A stretch of DNA of 14,719 bases from CAYOSU01 sp964541255 (GCA_964541255.1 CAZIPL010000036.1:1-14719); one strand, 5' to 3'. Shown: positions 1-6,549, counted from the first letter of the stretch. Numbers and translations are program-made. Notes: generated by a model from the sequence alone, not told the origin.

Positions 1-848
1 CAGTTTTCCATATTGTCTGCGGCAAGATATTTTTCGTGTAGCGACCCGGCTGCTTCGCCGCCTGTTGTAGCCCAACCGATTCCGACTATTCCGCTTGTCG
101 AAAGATCCTCGATTTCGTCGAGATTTTTCATTACGGGAAGAAGCCTCATATAAACGTCGGAAATAGCCAAAACGCCGTCGATAAGACGCTCTTTCACGCC
201 GAGCTTGTTTCTCACGGCAAACACCTTGGCAGGGCATGGCGATATGAAAAATACGCCTATTTCTTCAGACTTCAACCCCGTCTTTTCCATAGCTTTTTTG
301 CGAGCAATCTTTGCAGTTACGTCAACGGGAGCCAAAATAGGCACCAAGTTGTCCGAAAGCGAATGGAAACGCATTTCGATAAGCTCCACTATCGCAGGGC
401 ATGCCGATGAAATAGCGGGTTTTTTGAGCTGTCCGTTTTTCAAAAGCTTTCTTGTTTTTTCGCTGACAAGCTCCGCTCCTCCCGACACTTCCGCAACGTC
501 GTCGAATCCCAGCTTTTTGAGCGCGGTCAAAACTATGTTTATGTCGTAAAGATTATTGAACTGCCCGTAAAGCGAGGGAGCGGGCATTGCGATTTTATAT
601 TTATAATCGAATATCGAATCGAAGCTGTCGAAAACAGGGCGTTTTGCCCTACTTTTGCATACCCTCACGCATTCGCCACACGCAATACATTTATCGTATA
701 GTATATGCGCCTTGCCGTCCCTCACCCTTATGGCTTCGGTAGGGCAACGCTTCATACATGTTACGCAACCTTTACATTTTTCTTTGTCGAGTTTGACCGA
801 AGAGTTTCTTTTTATCTCCTCGATCGTCATTCCTTTAAAATCTTCCAT
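1..848 (-). CDS. Sensory-type [FeFe]-hydrogenase-like iron-sulfur protein (HydS-like), 3' end cut off
   Basis: Partial: 282 codons are visible and the stop lies left of the window. The ATG at 848-846 follows a good ribosome site (AAGGGGAATC-ATG). Two [4Fe-4S] ferredoxin motifs come first: C25/C28/C31/C35-P and C54/C57/C60/C64. An [FeFe]-hydrogenase large-subunit domain follows. Its first H-cluster motif reads S-S-A149-C150-P instead of T-S-C-C-P: the 4Fe-4S-binding Cys is kept but the neighbouring proton-relay Cys is Ala. The second motif is P-C205-P-A-K208. Loss of the proton-relay Cys is known in the putative sensory group C/D enzymes, and the DRTGG and RsbW-like genes upstream fit that assignment. 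The third H-cluster motif and any C-terminal PAS domain lie outside the window, so the subgroup is open. Likely cytoplasmic; a role in sensing H2 or redox state is inferred. Confidence 0.85.
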   Translation of the reverse strand, partial: MEDFKGMTIEEIKRNSSVKLDKEKCKGCVTCMKRCPTEAIRVRDGKAHILYDKCIACGECVRVCKSRAKRPVFDSFDSIFDYKYKIAMPAPSLYGQFNNLYDINIVLTALKKLGFDDVAEVSGGAELVSEKTRKLLKNGQLKKPAISSACPAIVELIEMRFHSLSDNLVPILAPVDVTAKIARKKAMEKTGLKSEEIGVFFISPCPAKVFAVRNKLGVKERLIDGVLAISDVYMRLLPVMKNLDEIEDLSTSGIVGIGWATTGGEAAGSLHEKYLAADNMEN

Positions 849-871
849 GATTCCCCTTATAAGGCGAAATA

Positions 872-889
872 CGGATAAAAACTTATCCG
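872..889 (-). other. Intercistronic hairpin between the RsbW-like and HydS-like genes
   Basis: A perfect 7-bp stem (CGGATAA / TTATCCG) with a 4-nt loop sits in the 49-nt gap between the two genes. The stem is not followed by a T run on the minus strand, so it does not look like a terminator. It may stabilise or process the operon mRNA; that role is inferred. Confidence 0.5.
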
Positions 890-897
890 AAACAATG

Positions 898-1326
898 TCA
901 ATCCTTAATATAAATCGTCATAGTGACGGTCGTACCCTCACCAACTTTCGATTGAACGTCTATCTCGTCGGAGTATTTCTTCATATTGGGAAGTCCCATA
1001 CCCGCGCCAAACCCCAGCGCTCTTATGTTGTCGGGAGCGGTGGTATACCCCTCTTGCATGGCAAGCTCGATATCCTCGATGCCTTTGCCGTGATCGACGA
1101 GCTTCATAACGATCTTGTCGGGATAGATATCTACAAAAGCCTCACCGCCGCCGCCGTGAATTACGAGATTGATCTCCGCTTCGTACATAGAGATCGCAAC
1201 TCTTCTTATGGTATCGCTCGGTATTCCGAGTTTTTTGAGGTGAGTTTTCACCTGCTCGCTCGCGATTCCTGCGGAAGAAAAATCGTCTCCGTCAACGATA
1301 TATTCAAGCTTTATCGGTTCATACAT
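898..1326 (-). CDS. RsbW-like HATPase_c protein (anti-sigma-factor/serine kinase type)
   Basis: A 142-residue single-domain GHKL ATPase of the usual size for the anti-sigma/serine-kinase group (RsbW/SpoIIAB-like). Visible ATP-site motifs are the N-box around E49-N53 (Y-E-A-E-I-N), the G1 box D-H-G-K-G-I at 78-83 and the G2 box G-F-G-A-G-M-G-L at 105-112. There is no sensor or phospho-acceptor domain. The start codon lies inside the end of the DRTGG gene (8-nt overlap), which suggests coupled translation, and a GGGAG ribosome site precedes it. In Clostridia and Thermotogales such ATPases often sit next to DRTGG and sensory hydrogenase genes. It may pass a redox or H2 signal to a partner-switching cascade, but no anti-anti-sigma factor or phosphatase is in the window. 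The family call is firm and the role inferred. Confidence 0.9.
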   Translation of the reverse strand: MYEPIKLEYIVDGDDFSSAGIASEQVKTHLKKLGIPSDTIRRVAISMYEAEINLVIHGGGGEAFVDIYPDKIVMKLVDHGKGIEDIELAMQEGYTTAPDNIRALGFGAGMGLPNMKKYSDEIDVQSKVGEGTTVTMTIYIKD

Positions 1327-1669
1327 CTTTCGACACTCCCAAACCTTTAGAATAAAGTCTGCCGCACGCTTCGTATAATCTCAAATCGGAGCAAACGACG
1401 ACTATTCCGTTGTTCTTAGCAATGGTAATAACGCCCGAATCGGGAACCTTGCCGCGAACGAAAACGACGCATTTCATATCCATCATAACGGCGGTTCTTA
1501 TTACCTGCGGATTGACAAGCCCCGTCAAAAGCACCGATTGGTCTTTGACGAACGCCAAAACGTCGCTCATCATATCGGAACCGCACGCAGATCTAAGCTC
1601 CGTGTCGAGCTTGTCTTCGCCGCAAACGAGTTTGCCGTCCAAAATATCGATCATTTCTTTTATGTTCAT
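1319..1669 (-). CDS. DRTGG domain-containing protein
   Basis: A 116-residue protein that looks like one stand-alone DRTGG domain. It begins with a helix of the form NIKEMIDILDGKLVCGEDKLD, continues with S-A-C-G-S-D-M-M-S-D-V-L-A-F around 28-41, and has a hydrophobic strand-turn pattern toward the C-terminus (C-V-V-F-V-R-G-K, then I-V-V-V-C-S-D). This matches the small clostridial DRTGG proteins found beside hydrogenase genes. DRTGG domains also occur next to CBS domains and in phosphotransacetylase, where ligand sensing is suspected but not settled. It is the first gene of the operon. The ATG follows AGAGGTG at suitable spacing, and a promoter candidate lies about 75-100 nt upstream. Its biochemical role is unknown. 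Confidence 0.85.
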   Translation of the reverse strand: MNIKEMIDILDGKLVCGEDKLDTELRSACGSDMMSDVLAFVKDQSVLLTGLVNPQVIRTAVMMDMKCVVFVRGKVPDSGVITIAKNNGIVVVCSDLRLYEACGRLYSKGLGVSKDV

Positions 1670-1743
1670 AAAAACACCTCTTGAAAATGTTTTTCCTTTC
1701 GGATAATCGAGCGTTTTTCAAAAACAACGCATACCTTAGAATA

Positions 1744-1772
1744 ATTTTAGCATAAAAAAAGCCCTCTTTCAA
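1744..1772 (-). promoter_or_regulatory. Sigma-A-like promoter for the DRTGG operon
   Basis: On the minus strand, TTGAAA (1772-1767) and TAAAAT (1749-1744) are separated by exactly 17 nt, about 75 nt upstream of the DRTGG start. The -35 hexamer lies inside the terminator stem-loop of the upstream gene and the spacer contains its T tract. The hexamer match is read directly; activity is inferred. Confidence 0.45.
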
Positions 1773-1777
1773 GAGCT
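1754..1777 (-). terminator. Rho-independent terminator of the 178-aa gene
   Basis: The minus strand folds into a 7-bp stem (AGCTCTT / AGAGGGCT region, two G-T wobbles) capped by a GAAA tetraloop and followed by seven Ts. It lies 8 nt beyond the stop codon of the gene at 1786-2322. Confidence 0.75.
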
Positions 1778-1785
1778 ATTTCTTA

Positions 1786-2322
1786 TTATTTTTGCAAAAG
1801 CAACGAAACATATAGATATTTCATCGAATACGACAACCTTTCACGCGATGAAGAATAAGTCTTCATCGCGTGATTATATAGCACGTTGTTGTTTTTGTTA
1901 AGGCTTTTTGCCACGTCAAGAACGCATTTTCTCGCGCCGTTTTCGTCAAGCTCCTTTTCCAACGCGAGCATACCTTTCAAAAGACAATTCGAAAGTTCGA
2001 TATTATCTTCGTTGACGAAAATCGAGAAAACGATATATTCTTCGCTCATATTTGCCGCGATTTTTTCCGCAACGGAGCTGTCTTCATACCCCATCAAAAG
2101 AATATATCTCTTTCCGCACGCTTCGTATATATATCCCGCGCCGTTCCTTTGCTTTGCAATCGCGGCAAGCTTTCCCGCATCGTCGTTTTTTTCGCACTCT
2201 TTTGCTATGAAATAAAATGCGGTTTTATCCTCTTGCCTTAGAAAAACCGCACACGTCGCGAAAAGAATAATGCTCGATACTACCGCCAAAAATCCGACTG
2301 TTGCTTTTTTCTTAAATCGCAT
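1786..2322 (-). CDS. Membrane-anchored protein of unknown function, possible SPOR-like domain
   Basis: 178 residues. A basic N-terminus (RFKKK) precedes one hydrophobic segment at about 8-28, so an inner-membrane anchor with an external domain, or a signal peptide, is likely. From about 34 to 100 the pattern A-F-Y-F-I-A, then G-A-G-Y-I-Y-E...R-Y-I-L-L-M-G-Y, then an A-x-x-I-A-A-N-M helix resembles a SPOR-like beta-alpha-beta fold. This is a weak, by-eye similarity. The C-terminal 75 residues look helical. The ATG overlaps the end of the upstream 382-aa gene by 11 nt with only a weak ribosome site, so translation is probably coupled. SPOR domains bind peptidoglycan, so a cell-envelope role is possible, but no function can be assigned. 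Confidence 0.75.
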   Translation of the reverse strand: MRFKKKATVGFLAVVSSIILFATCAVFLRQEDKTAFYFIAKECEKNDDAGKLAAIAKQRNGAGYIYEACGKRYILLMGYEDSSVAEKIAANMSEEYIVFSIFVNEDNIELSNCLLKGMLALEKELDENGARKCVLDVAKSLNKNNNVLYNHAMKTYSSSRERLSYSMKYLYVSLLLQK

Positions 2323-3460
2323 TGCTTCCGTCAGACGCCTTTTGATAAATCATAAAATATCCCTCGCCTTTCGGGTATGTGAAATCGAGCGGAACCCATT
2401 GCGCGACCGACTTTATAGACGAGGGCAATGTTTTTGAAAAATGCGCTCTTATGCCGTAGCCGATATAGACCACCTCTTCACCGTCCGTCAAAACACCGAC
2501 CGAATAGCTCTTTCCGCTGCCGTCGTAATCTATTTTCACCCAACGCGACGACGGAATCGTTTCAGAAAGATATTCGTCTTTCGGAAATCTTTCGAAAAGG
2601 TCGTCAAGACTATCCTTGATTTCAAGATAATACGCGATTTTTTCGTTATCGGTTTCTTTGTCGTTCTTTTCGCCGCTTATGTATTCGATTACGTCTTTTG
2701 CAGTCTCGCAACTCGGTATTTCGTTTTTATAATAATTAAAGCTCGCAACTTCTCCCTCGAAGCCTATCGGCTCGTTTCCCGTTTCTTCCGTATCTTTATT
2801 CGAGTCGTCAAAAGAGTTTTCTATGTTTTCCGTTTCCTTTTGAGCATCATCGACTCTTTCCCCTACGCTTTCTTCCGACTCTATGCTTTCATTAAAGGTT
2901 TCTTCGTCGGATTTTTGTTCTTCGCTTTCACTTAAGTTTAAGTCATCTCTCGAATTACTATCAAAATCCTTTGGCTCATTCTCAAAAACCGACTGTTCGT
3001 TCACCGTGTTTTCGGAGTATTCCCCCGCAACGCTTTCTTTTGTTACATCAACATCGTTTTCGTTATCGATTATTGCATTATGCTTTTCTTCAATATTTTC
3101 GTTTTCGCCGAATATTATATCGCAATCTTCCTTTTCGGAATTTCTTTCTTCGATAACGCCGCCGCAGTTGTCTTTCATTTCCAAAAACGGATTCGACGTA
3201 TCGCCGCAAAAACCTTTGCTTGCGCCGAAAGAGCATTCATTTTCGTTTCCGATAAAAAGCGCAAATGGCGAAAACTTAGAGATTTTTACGTTATAAGTGT
3301 TGCTAAGCTCTATCGTTTCGCCGTCATTACTCCTAACGGCTATTTTGTCGCCGTCGAAACGCTTGATTACTTTGACGTTAAGCTCGGCTTTTCCGCTTTT
3401 TCTTATTAACCTCGCCACCGCTTTTCTTTTTCCGCCTATTATAAGAACAAGCTCTTCCAT
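2312..3460 (-). CDS. Acidic three-part protein of unknown function
   Basis: 382 residues, not recognised as a named family. Residues 1 to about 85 form a probably beta-rich domain (E-L-V-L-I-I-G-G-K-R-K at the start). About 100-245 is a low-complexity linker very rich in Glu, Asn, Ser and Asp, probably disordered. About 255-382 is a second folded domain with aromatic motifs (S-S-R-W-V-K-I-D-Y-D, V-V-Y-I-G-Y-G-I, Q-W-V-P-L-D-F, G-Y-F-M-I-Y-Q). There is no signal peptide or membrane segment, which suggests a cytoplasmic protein. A good ribosome site (GGAGGGAAT-ATG) fixes the start. It is the first gene of a pair with the membrane-anchored protein that overlaps its 3' end. A similar C-terminal domain is recalled from other clostridial hypothetical proteins, which could not be checked here. 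Confidence 0.8.
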   Translation of the reverse strand: MEELVLIIGGKRKAVARLIRKSGKAELNVKVIKRFDGDKIAVRSNDGETIELSNTYNVKISKFSPFALFIGNENECSFGASKGFCGDTSNPFLEMKDNCGGVIEERNSEKEDCDIIFGENENIEEKHNAIIDNENDVDVTKESVAGEYSENTVNEQSVFENEPKDFDSNSRDDLNLSESEEQKSDEETFNESIESEESVGERVDDAQKETENIENSFDDSNKDTEETGNEPIGFEGEVASFNYYKNEIPSCETAKDVIEYISGEKNDKETDNEKIAYYLEIKDSLDDLFERFPKDEYLSETIPSSRWVKIDYDGSGKSYSVGVLTDGEEVVYIGYGIRAHFSKTLPSSIKSVAQWVPLDFTYPKGEGYFMIYQKASDGSNAI

Positions 3461-3515
3461 ATTCCCTCCGAATGCCTTTTATTAAAAGTTTATTCAGAAT
3501 CTTTCGCCGTAATGA

Positions 3516-3556
3516 CAAAAAGCCCCGACAAATACTTGTTAGGTACCTATCAGGGC
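3516..3556 (-). terminator. Rho-independent terminator of the amino-acid importer operon
   Basis: Downstream of the ATPase stop, the minus strand pairs GCCCTGA with TCGGGGC (one G-T wobble), followed by CTTTTTG. The 21-nt loop itself contains the perfect 10-bp palindrome TAGGTACCTA. Confidence 0.7.
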
Positions 3557-3564
3557 ATTTTCTA

Positions 3565-4296
3565 TCAATCTCTTATGTTTTTCAAAAAAGCTTTAAGCCT
3601 TTCCGTTTCGGGATTCCCGAAAATCTTTTCGGGCGTGCCCTCTTCGGCGATAACTCCGCCGTCCATGAAAAGGACTCTCGTCGCGACGTCTTTGGCAAAG
3701 CTCATTTCGTGCGTAACCAAAACCATTGTCATACCTTGGTCGGCAAGCTCTTTCACAAGATCGAGCACTTCCCCTACCATTTCTGGGTCAAGTGCGCTAG
3801 TAGGCTCGTCGAAAAGCATAATCTCGGGCTCCATGCAAAGCGCGCGTACGATTGCTATTCTTTGCTTTTGACCGCCCGACAAACTCTGCGGATATTCGTT
3901 CTTTTTGTCGAGAAGATTGATTCTTTTCAAAAGCTCTTCCGCTTTCTTCTCAGCCTCTGCTTTACTCATTTTTTTGAGCTTGACGGGGGCGTATGTGATA
4001 TTTTGCAGAACCGTCATATTCGGGAAAAGATTGAAGCTTTGGAAAACCATTCCCATTTTTTGCCTATGCTCGTTAATCTTCTTCGAATTTACGTCGAGCT
4101 TTTCGCCGTCAAGATAAATATCGCCGGAAGTCGGCTGTTCCAACATATTCAAGCACCTCAAAAAAGTCGATTTACCGCTTCCCGACGATCCGATGACGAC
4201 AACCTTTTCGCCTTTTTCGATAGTGCAGTTTATTCCGTTCAATACGTCGAGCCCCTCGAAGTTTTTCTTTAAGTTCGTAACTTTAATCATGCTCAT
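3565..4296 (-). CDS. Polar amino-acid ABC transporter ATP-binding protein (GlnQ/HisP type)
   Basis: 243 residues, full length for the family. Visible motifs are Walker A G-S-S-G-S-G-K-S-T (36-44), Q-loop Q86, signature L-S-G-G-Q (139-143), Walker B I-M-L-F-D-E-P (159-165), D-loop S-A-L-D and switch His196. The wording around these (P-T-S-A-L-D-P-E-M-V, V-T-H-E-M-S-F-A) is typical of the polar amino-acid uptake family. It binds the cytoplasmic face of the permease and drives import by ATP hydrolysis. Its ATG overlaps the permease stop by 4 nt (ATGA), so translation is coupled. A second in-frame ATG two codons on is an alternative start. It is the last gene of the operon. Specificity cannot be read from this subunit. 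Confidence 0.95.
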   Translation of the reverse strand: MSMIKVTNLKKNFEGLDVLNGINCTIEKGEKVVVIGSSGSGKSTFLRCLNMLEQPTSGDIYLDGEKLDVNSKKINEHRQKMGMVFQSFNLFPNMTVLQNITYAPVKLKKMSKAEAEKKAEELLKRINLLDKKNEYPQSLSGGQKQRIAIVRALCMEPEIMLFDEPTSALDPEMVGEVLDLVKELADQGMTMVLVTHEMSFAKDVATRVLFMDGGVIAEEGTPEKIFGNPETERLKAFLKNIRD

Positions 4297-5027
4297 GCGA
4301 ATCTCCTTTCAAGCAGTTTTTGAACTTGCTGCAAGCCAAGAACTACGATTAAATACATAACCGCAATGATTATATACGGAGGGAAAGATACCATTGTTTG
4401 AGAAATTACCATTTGCGCCGCTTTCGTGAGGTCGATTATTGCGATATATCCCGCAACCGACGTTTCTTTGACGAGCGAAATAAACTCGTTGAAAAGGGAC
4501 GGTATGACGGATTTTATTCCCTGAGGCAAAATAATTCCGTTCATGGTTTGAAGCCAGCTCAAACCAAGCGATCTTCCCGCTTCCATTTGTCCTTTGTCAA
4601 CCGCGGCGATTCCGCCTCTAATAATTTCAGAAACGTATGCGCCCGAGTTTATTCCGAAAGTAAGTATCGCGATAGGCATTCCGTTCAAGAACGTTTTCAT
4701 AGACGCCAAGAATACGAAGTACATCAAAAGAAGCTGTACGACAACGGGCGTTCCTCGAATTACGGTGACGTAAACCGTGCATATTTTGTCCAATATTTTT
4801 ATAAATACATTGTTTTTTGGCGAGATTCGAACTATCGCAACTGCAAAGCCGATGATTATTCCTATCGCAACTGCAAACGCCGCGATGATAAGCGTTCTGC
4901 CTAAGCCTTTAAGATACATCAAATATAAGTCTTTGTTTATAAAAGCGTTGTAGAACGGCATTACGATGCTCTTCAAAAACCCTTGCCAAAGCTTTTCCCA
5001 AAACGTCGATAAAATCAAATTATTCAT
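4293..5027 (-). CDS. Polar amino-acid ABC transporter permease (GlnP/HisM type)
   Basis: 244 residues from the ATG at 5027-5025, chosen because AAGGAAATGAC precedes it; a longer frame starting at TTG (5066) has no ribosome site. Several hydrophobic membrane segments are visible, including about 45-65, 90-110 and the last 30 residues. The transmembrane-domain motif R-T-L-I-I-A-A-F-A-V at 43-52 and the EAA-loop sequence (E-A-G-R-S-L-G-L-S-W, then F-N-E-F-I-S-L-V-K-E-T-S) are characteristic of the His/Glu/Gln/Arg/opine permease family. It probably forms a homodimeric channel, since no second permease gene is present. It lies between the binding-protein and ATPase genes and is separated from the former by a 193-nt gap holding a perfect hairpin. 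Confidence 0.93.
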   Translation of the reverse strand: MNNLILSTFWEKLWQGFLKSIVMPFYNAFINKDLYLMYLKGLGRTLIIAAFAVAIGIIIGFAVAIVRISPKNNVFIKILDKICTVYVTVIRGTPVVVQLLLMYFVFLASMKTFLNGMPIAILTFGINSGAYVSEIIRGGIAAVDKGQMEAGRSLGLSWLQTMNGIILPQGIKSVIPSLFNEFISLVKETSVAGYIAIIDLTKAAQMVISQTMVSFPPYIIIAVMYLIVVLGLQQVQKLLERRFA

Positions 5028-5139
5028 GTCATTTCCTTTTTCTTTTTTATATGTTTTTAATCGCAAATAAATCGTTATAAATAAAAAAATATATTTGCTT
5101 ATTCAAGCATTTAACGCATATTCTTTTTTACAGACCAAA

Positions 5140-5167
5140 CGGAAAGAACGATTTTTCGTTCTTTCCG
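5140..5167 (-). other. Perfect hairpin between binding-protein and permease genes
   Basis: An 11-bp perfect stem (CGGAAAGAACG / CGTTCTTTCCG) with a 6-nt A/T loop. The sequence after it on the minus strand is not a clean T tract, so it is not a strong terminator. In many importer operons a hairpin here protects the upstream mRNA and makes the binding protein more abundant than the membrane subunits; that is inferred here. Confidence 0.65.
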
Positions 5168-5220
5168 CGATTATATAATAAGGAAGTATTAAAAATGTAG
5201 TACGTCGATTTTTCTTTATT

Positions 5221-5958
5221 TTAAGAGTGTGCGATCAAGGACTCTTCAATCTTTCCATCCGCAATAAGCTCTTGCAAAGCCTTTTCAATCTTATTCAAAA
5301 GCTCCGTATTGCCTTTCTTGACGGCAATTCCGTAAGGCTCTTTTTCTACGTCGAGATCTGCGTATTCGATTCCGTCGTTATTCGCAACAAGGTTTGCCGC
5401 AACGACGCTATCGATAACGACATAGTCGCAACCCGTCCCCAAATCTTGAGTAGCGAAAAGCGCGTTGTAATATTGCTTAGCGTTGCTTTCTCCGCTAATT
5501 TCTTGAACAAGAGAATCTCCCGTCGTTCCCGTTTGAACGCCGACAACCTTGCCTTTAAGTACGTCCGTCGAAACGAAACCGTTCACAGGAGTCAATTCGC
5601 CTTTTTTATAAATTACCGCTTGCTGAGAATAATAATACGGCGAAGTGAAATCTACGTTTTGCTTTCTCTCGTCGTTGATCGTAATTCCCGAAATGCCGCA
5701 AGCATTGTCTTCGGAAATACCGGCGCAAATGGAATCGAAAGAAACGTCTTTGATGACGACTTTCATTCCGAGCTTTTCGCCGATAGCGTTCGCTATATCA
5801 ACGTCAACGCCGACGACCTTGTCGCCATTTGCATATTCAAACGGAGGGAAGCCCGCTTCGAGATATACCACCAAAGTGTCTTCGGAGCTATTGTTGCAAG
5901 CTACGAAGCAACAAAGCGATAATACCAAACATAAAACGATTGCGATTGTTTTTTTCAT
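5221..5958 (-). CDS. Amino-acid ABC transporter substrate-binding lipoprotein
   Basis: 245 residues. A lipoprotein signal is clear: Lys-rich start, hydrophobic core and lipobox F-V-A-C21, so the mature protein is lipid-anchored outside the membrane. The rest is a family-3 solute-binding protein: Y-L-E-A-G-F-P-P-F-E-Y at the start of the mature domain, G-V-D-V-D-I-A-N-A-I, then G-I-S-G-I-T-I-N-D-E-R-K with V-D-F-T-S-P-Y-Y. The Arg of that segment normally holds the ligand carboxylate, and D-Y-V-V-I-D-S supplies the usual ammonium-binding Asp. It delivers an amino acid to the permease encoded downstream. Ligand identity is not readable, though the ArgR-like boxes upstream favour arginine or another basic amino acid. 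The start follows a GGAAAGG ribosome site. Confidence 0.93.
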   Translation of the reverse strand: MKKTIAIVLCLVLSLCCFVACNNSSEDTLVVYLEAGFPPFEYANGDKVVGVDVDIANAIGEKLGMKVVIKDVSFDSICAGISEDNACGISGITINDERKQNVDFTSPYYYSQQAVIYKKGELTPVNGFVSTDVLKGKVVGVQTGTTGDSLVQEISGESNAKQYYNALFATQDLGTGCDYVVIDSVVAANLVANNDGIEYADLDVEKEPYGIAVKKGNTELLNKIEKALQELIADGKIEESLIAHS

Positions 5959-6007
5959 ATCTATTTACCTTTCCTAAAAAAATTTTGTCCCAATTGATTA
6001 TGGTATG

Positions 6008-6036
6008 ATTATACATATATTTACATAATTATGCAA
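6008..6036 (-). promoter_or_regulatory. Sigma-A-like promoter of the amino-acid importer operon
   Basis: On the minus strand, TTGCAT (6036-6031) and a consensus TATAAT (6013-6008) are 17 nt apart, about 50 nt upstream of the lipoprotein start. The -35 and spacer overlap an ArgR-like palindrome. Confidence 0.75.
6022..6035 (-). promoter_or_regulatory. Putative ArgR (ARG) box over the promoter
   Basis: The minus strand reads TGCATAATTATGTA, matching the ArgR/AhrC box (TGNATAWTTATNCA) at all but one defined position. It covers the -35 and part of the spacer, a position suited to repression. The assignment rests on consensus similarity recalled from the family. Confidence 0.4.
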
Positions 6037-6074
6037 GCGATTTTAGGTATTTTTCAAATATTTTTTAATATTTA

Positions 6075-6088
6075 TGCATAAATATTTA
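6075..6088 (-). promoter_or_regulatory. Second putative ArgR box upstream of the promoter
   Basis: The minus strand reads TAAATATTTATGCA, again one mismatch from TGNATAWTTATNCA. Its centre lies 53 bp upstream of the first box, about five helical turns, so the two could be bridged by one hexamer. In an AT-rich gap some resemblance is expected by chance. Confidence 0.3.
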
Positions 6089-6257
6089 TTATTTATCCAA
6101 AAATTCTATCGTTTTTAAGGCAAATTTTCGTAAAAACATATTTATTAATGTCGCATTAAAAGCTTTGACTTTCACACAAAAACGCTTTCGCCCCACAACA
6201 AACACAAAAGTAATTTCGACATTTTTGGTTTTTGCTCTATTTTCAAGACAAACGCTC

Positions 6258-6538
6258 TTATCCATTGAAGAGTCGAAATCATTGAGTTTTAACAGCAATA
6301 AATTTGCAAAATCGGTGTTAAACTCACTCATAATACGATTCGGTATTATTTCGTTCGTTTGCCTTGATTTTACTAAATTTATTGTCGTTAAAATGCAAGG
6401 CACCTCAAAGTCGTATTTTTTAGGTAATTTTGGCGAAGCTTTGCGAAGTTGTATTAGATATACTACAAGCAAAGATTTGTCGAAATAGGCAAAAAAGACG
6501 ACTTTCAGGCTCAATTTGTTCAACCCTTCAATGGATAA
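6258..6538. mobile_element. MITE-like element with 29-bp terminal inverted repeats
   Basis: The left end (6258-6286) begins TTATCCATTGAAG and the right end (6538-6510 read backwards) begins with the same 13 bases. Over 29 positions 24 match, including a second block ATTGAG. The element is 281 bp, has no transposase and carries an internal hairpin (6361-6401). Its first 85 bp match the stretch 13107-13190 at about three quarters of positions, so it is a dispersed family. No clear target-site duplication is visible. It fills the gap between the importer promoter and the WYL gene terminator. Mobility by a transposase acting in trans is inferred. Confidence 0.7.
6361..6401. repeat. Long hairpin inside the MITE-like element
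   Basis: GCCTTG-ATTTTA pairs with TAAAAT-G-CAAGGC: 12 bp with a single bulged G and a 16-nt loop. Internal palindromes are common in MITEs and similar non-autonomous repeats. Confidence 0.65.
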
Positions 6539-6549
6539 CCAAAACAAAA

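Noticed and set aside
655..1350. A 231-codon plus-strand reading frame
   Set aside because: It is antisense to the RsbW-like gene and the start of the HydS-like gene, whose motifs are unmistakable; it has no family features.
2441..2935. Several plus-strand frames opposite the acidic 382-aa gene (also 2883-3296 and 3080-3409)
   Set aside because: They are F/Y/R- or S-rich mirrors of the Glu/Asn-rich coding strand; the minus-strand gene has a strong ribosome site and a coupled partner.
3472..4272. A 266-codon plus-strand reading frame
   Set aside because: It is antisense to the importer ATPase, which has all ABC motifs intact. Long antisense frames are common opposite conserved genes with this codon use.
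5227..5922. A 231-codon plus-strand reading frame
   Set aside because: It is antisense to the substrate-binding lipoprotein gene, with no ribosome site or known motif.
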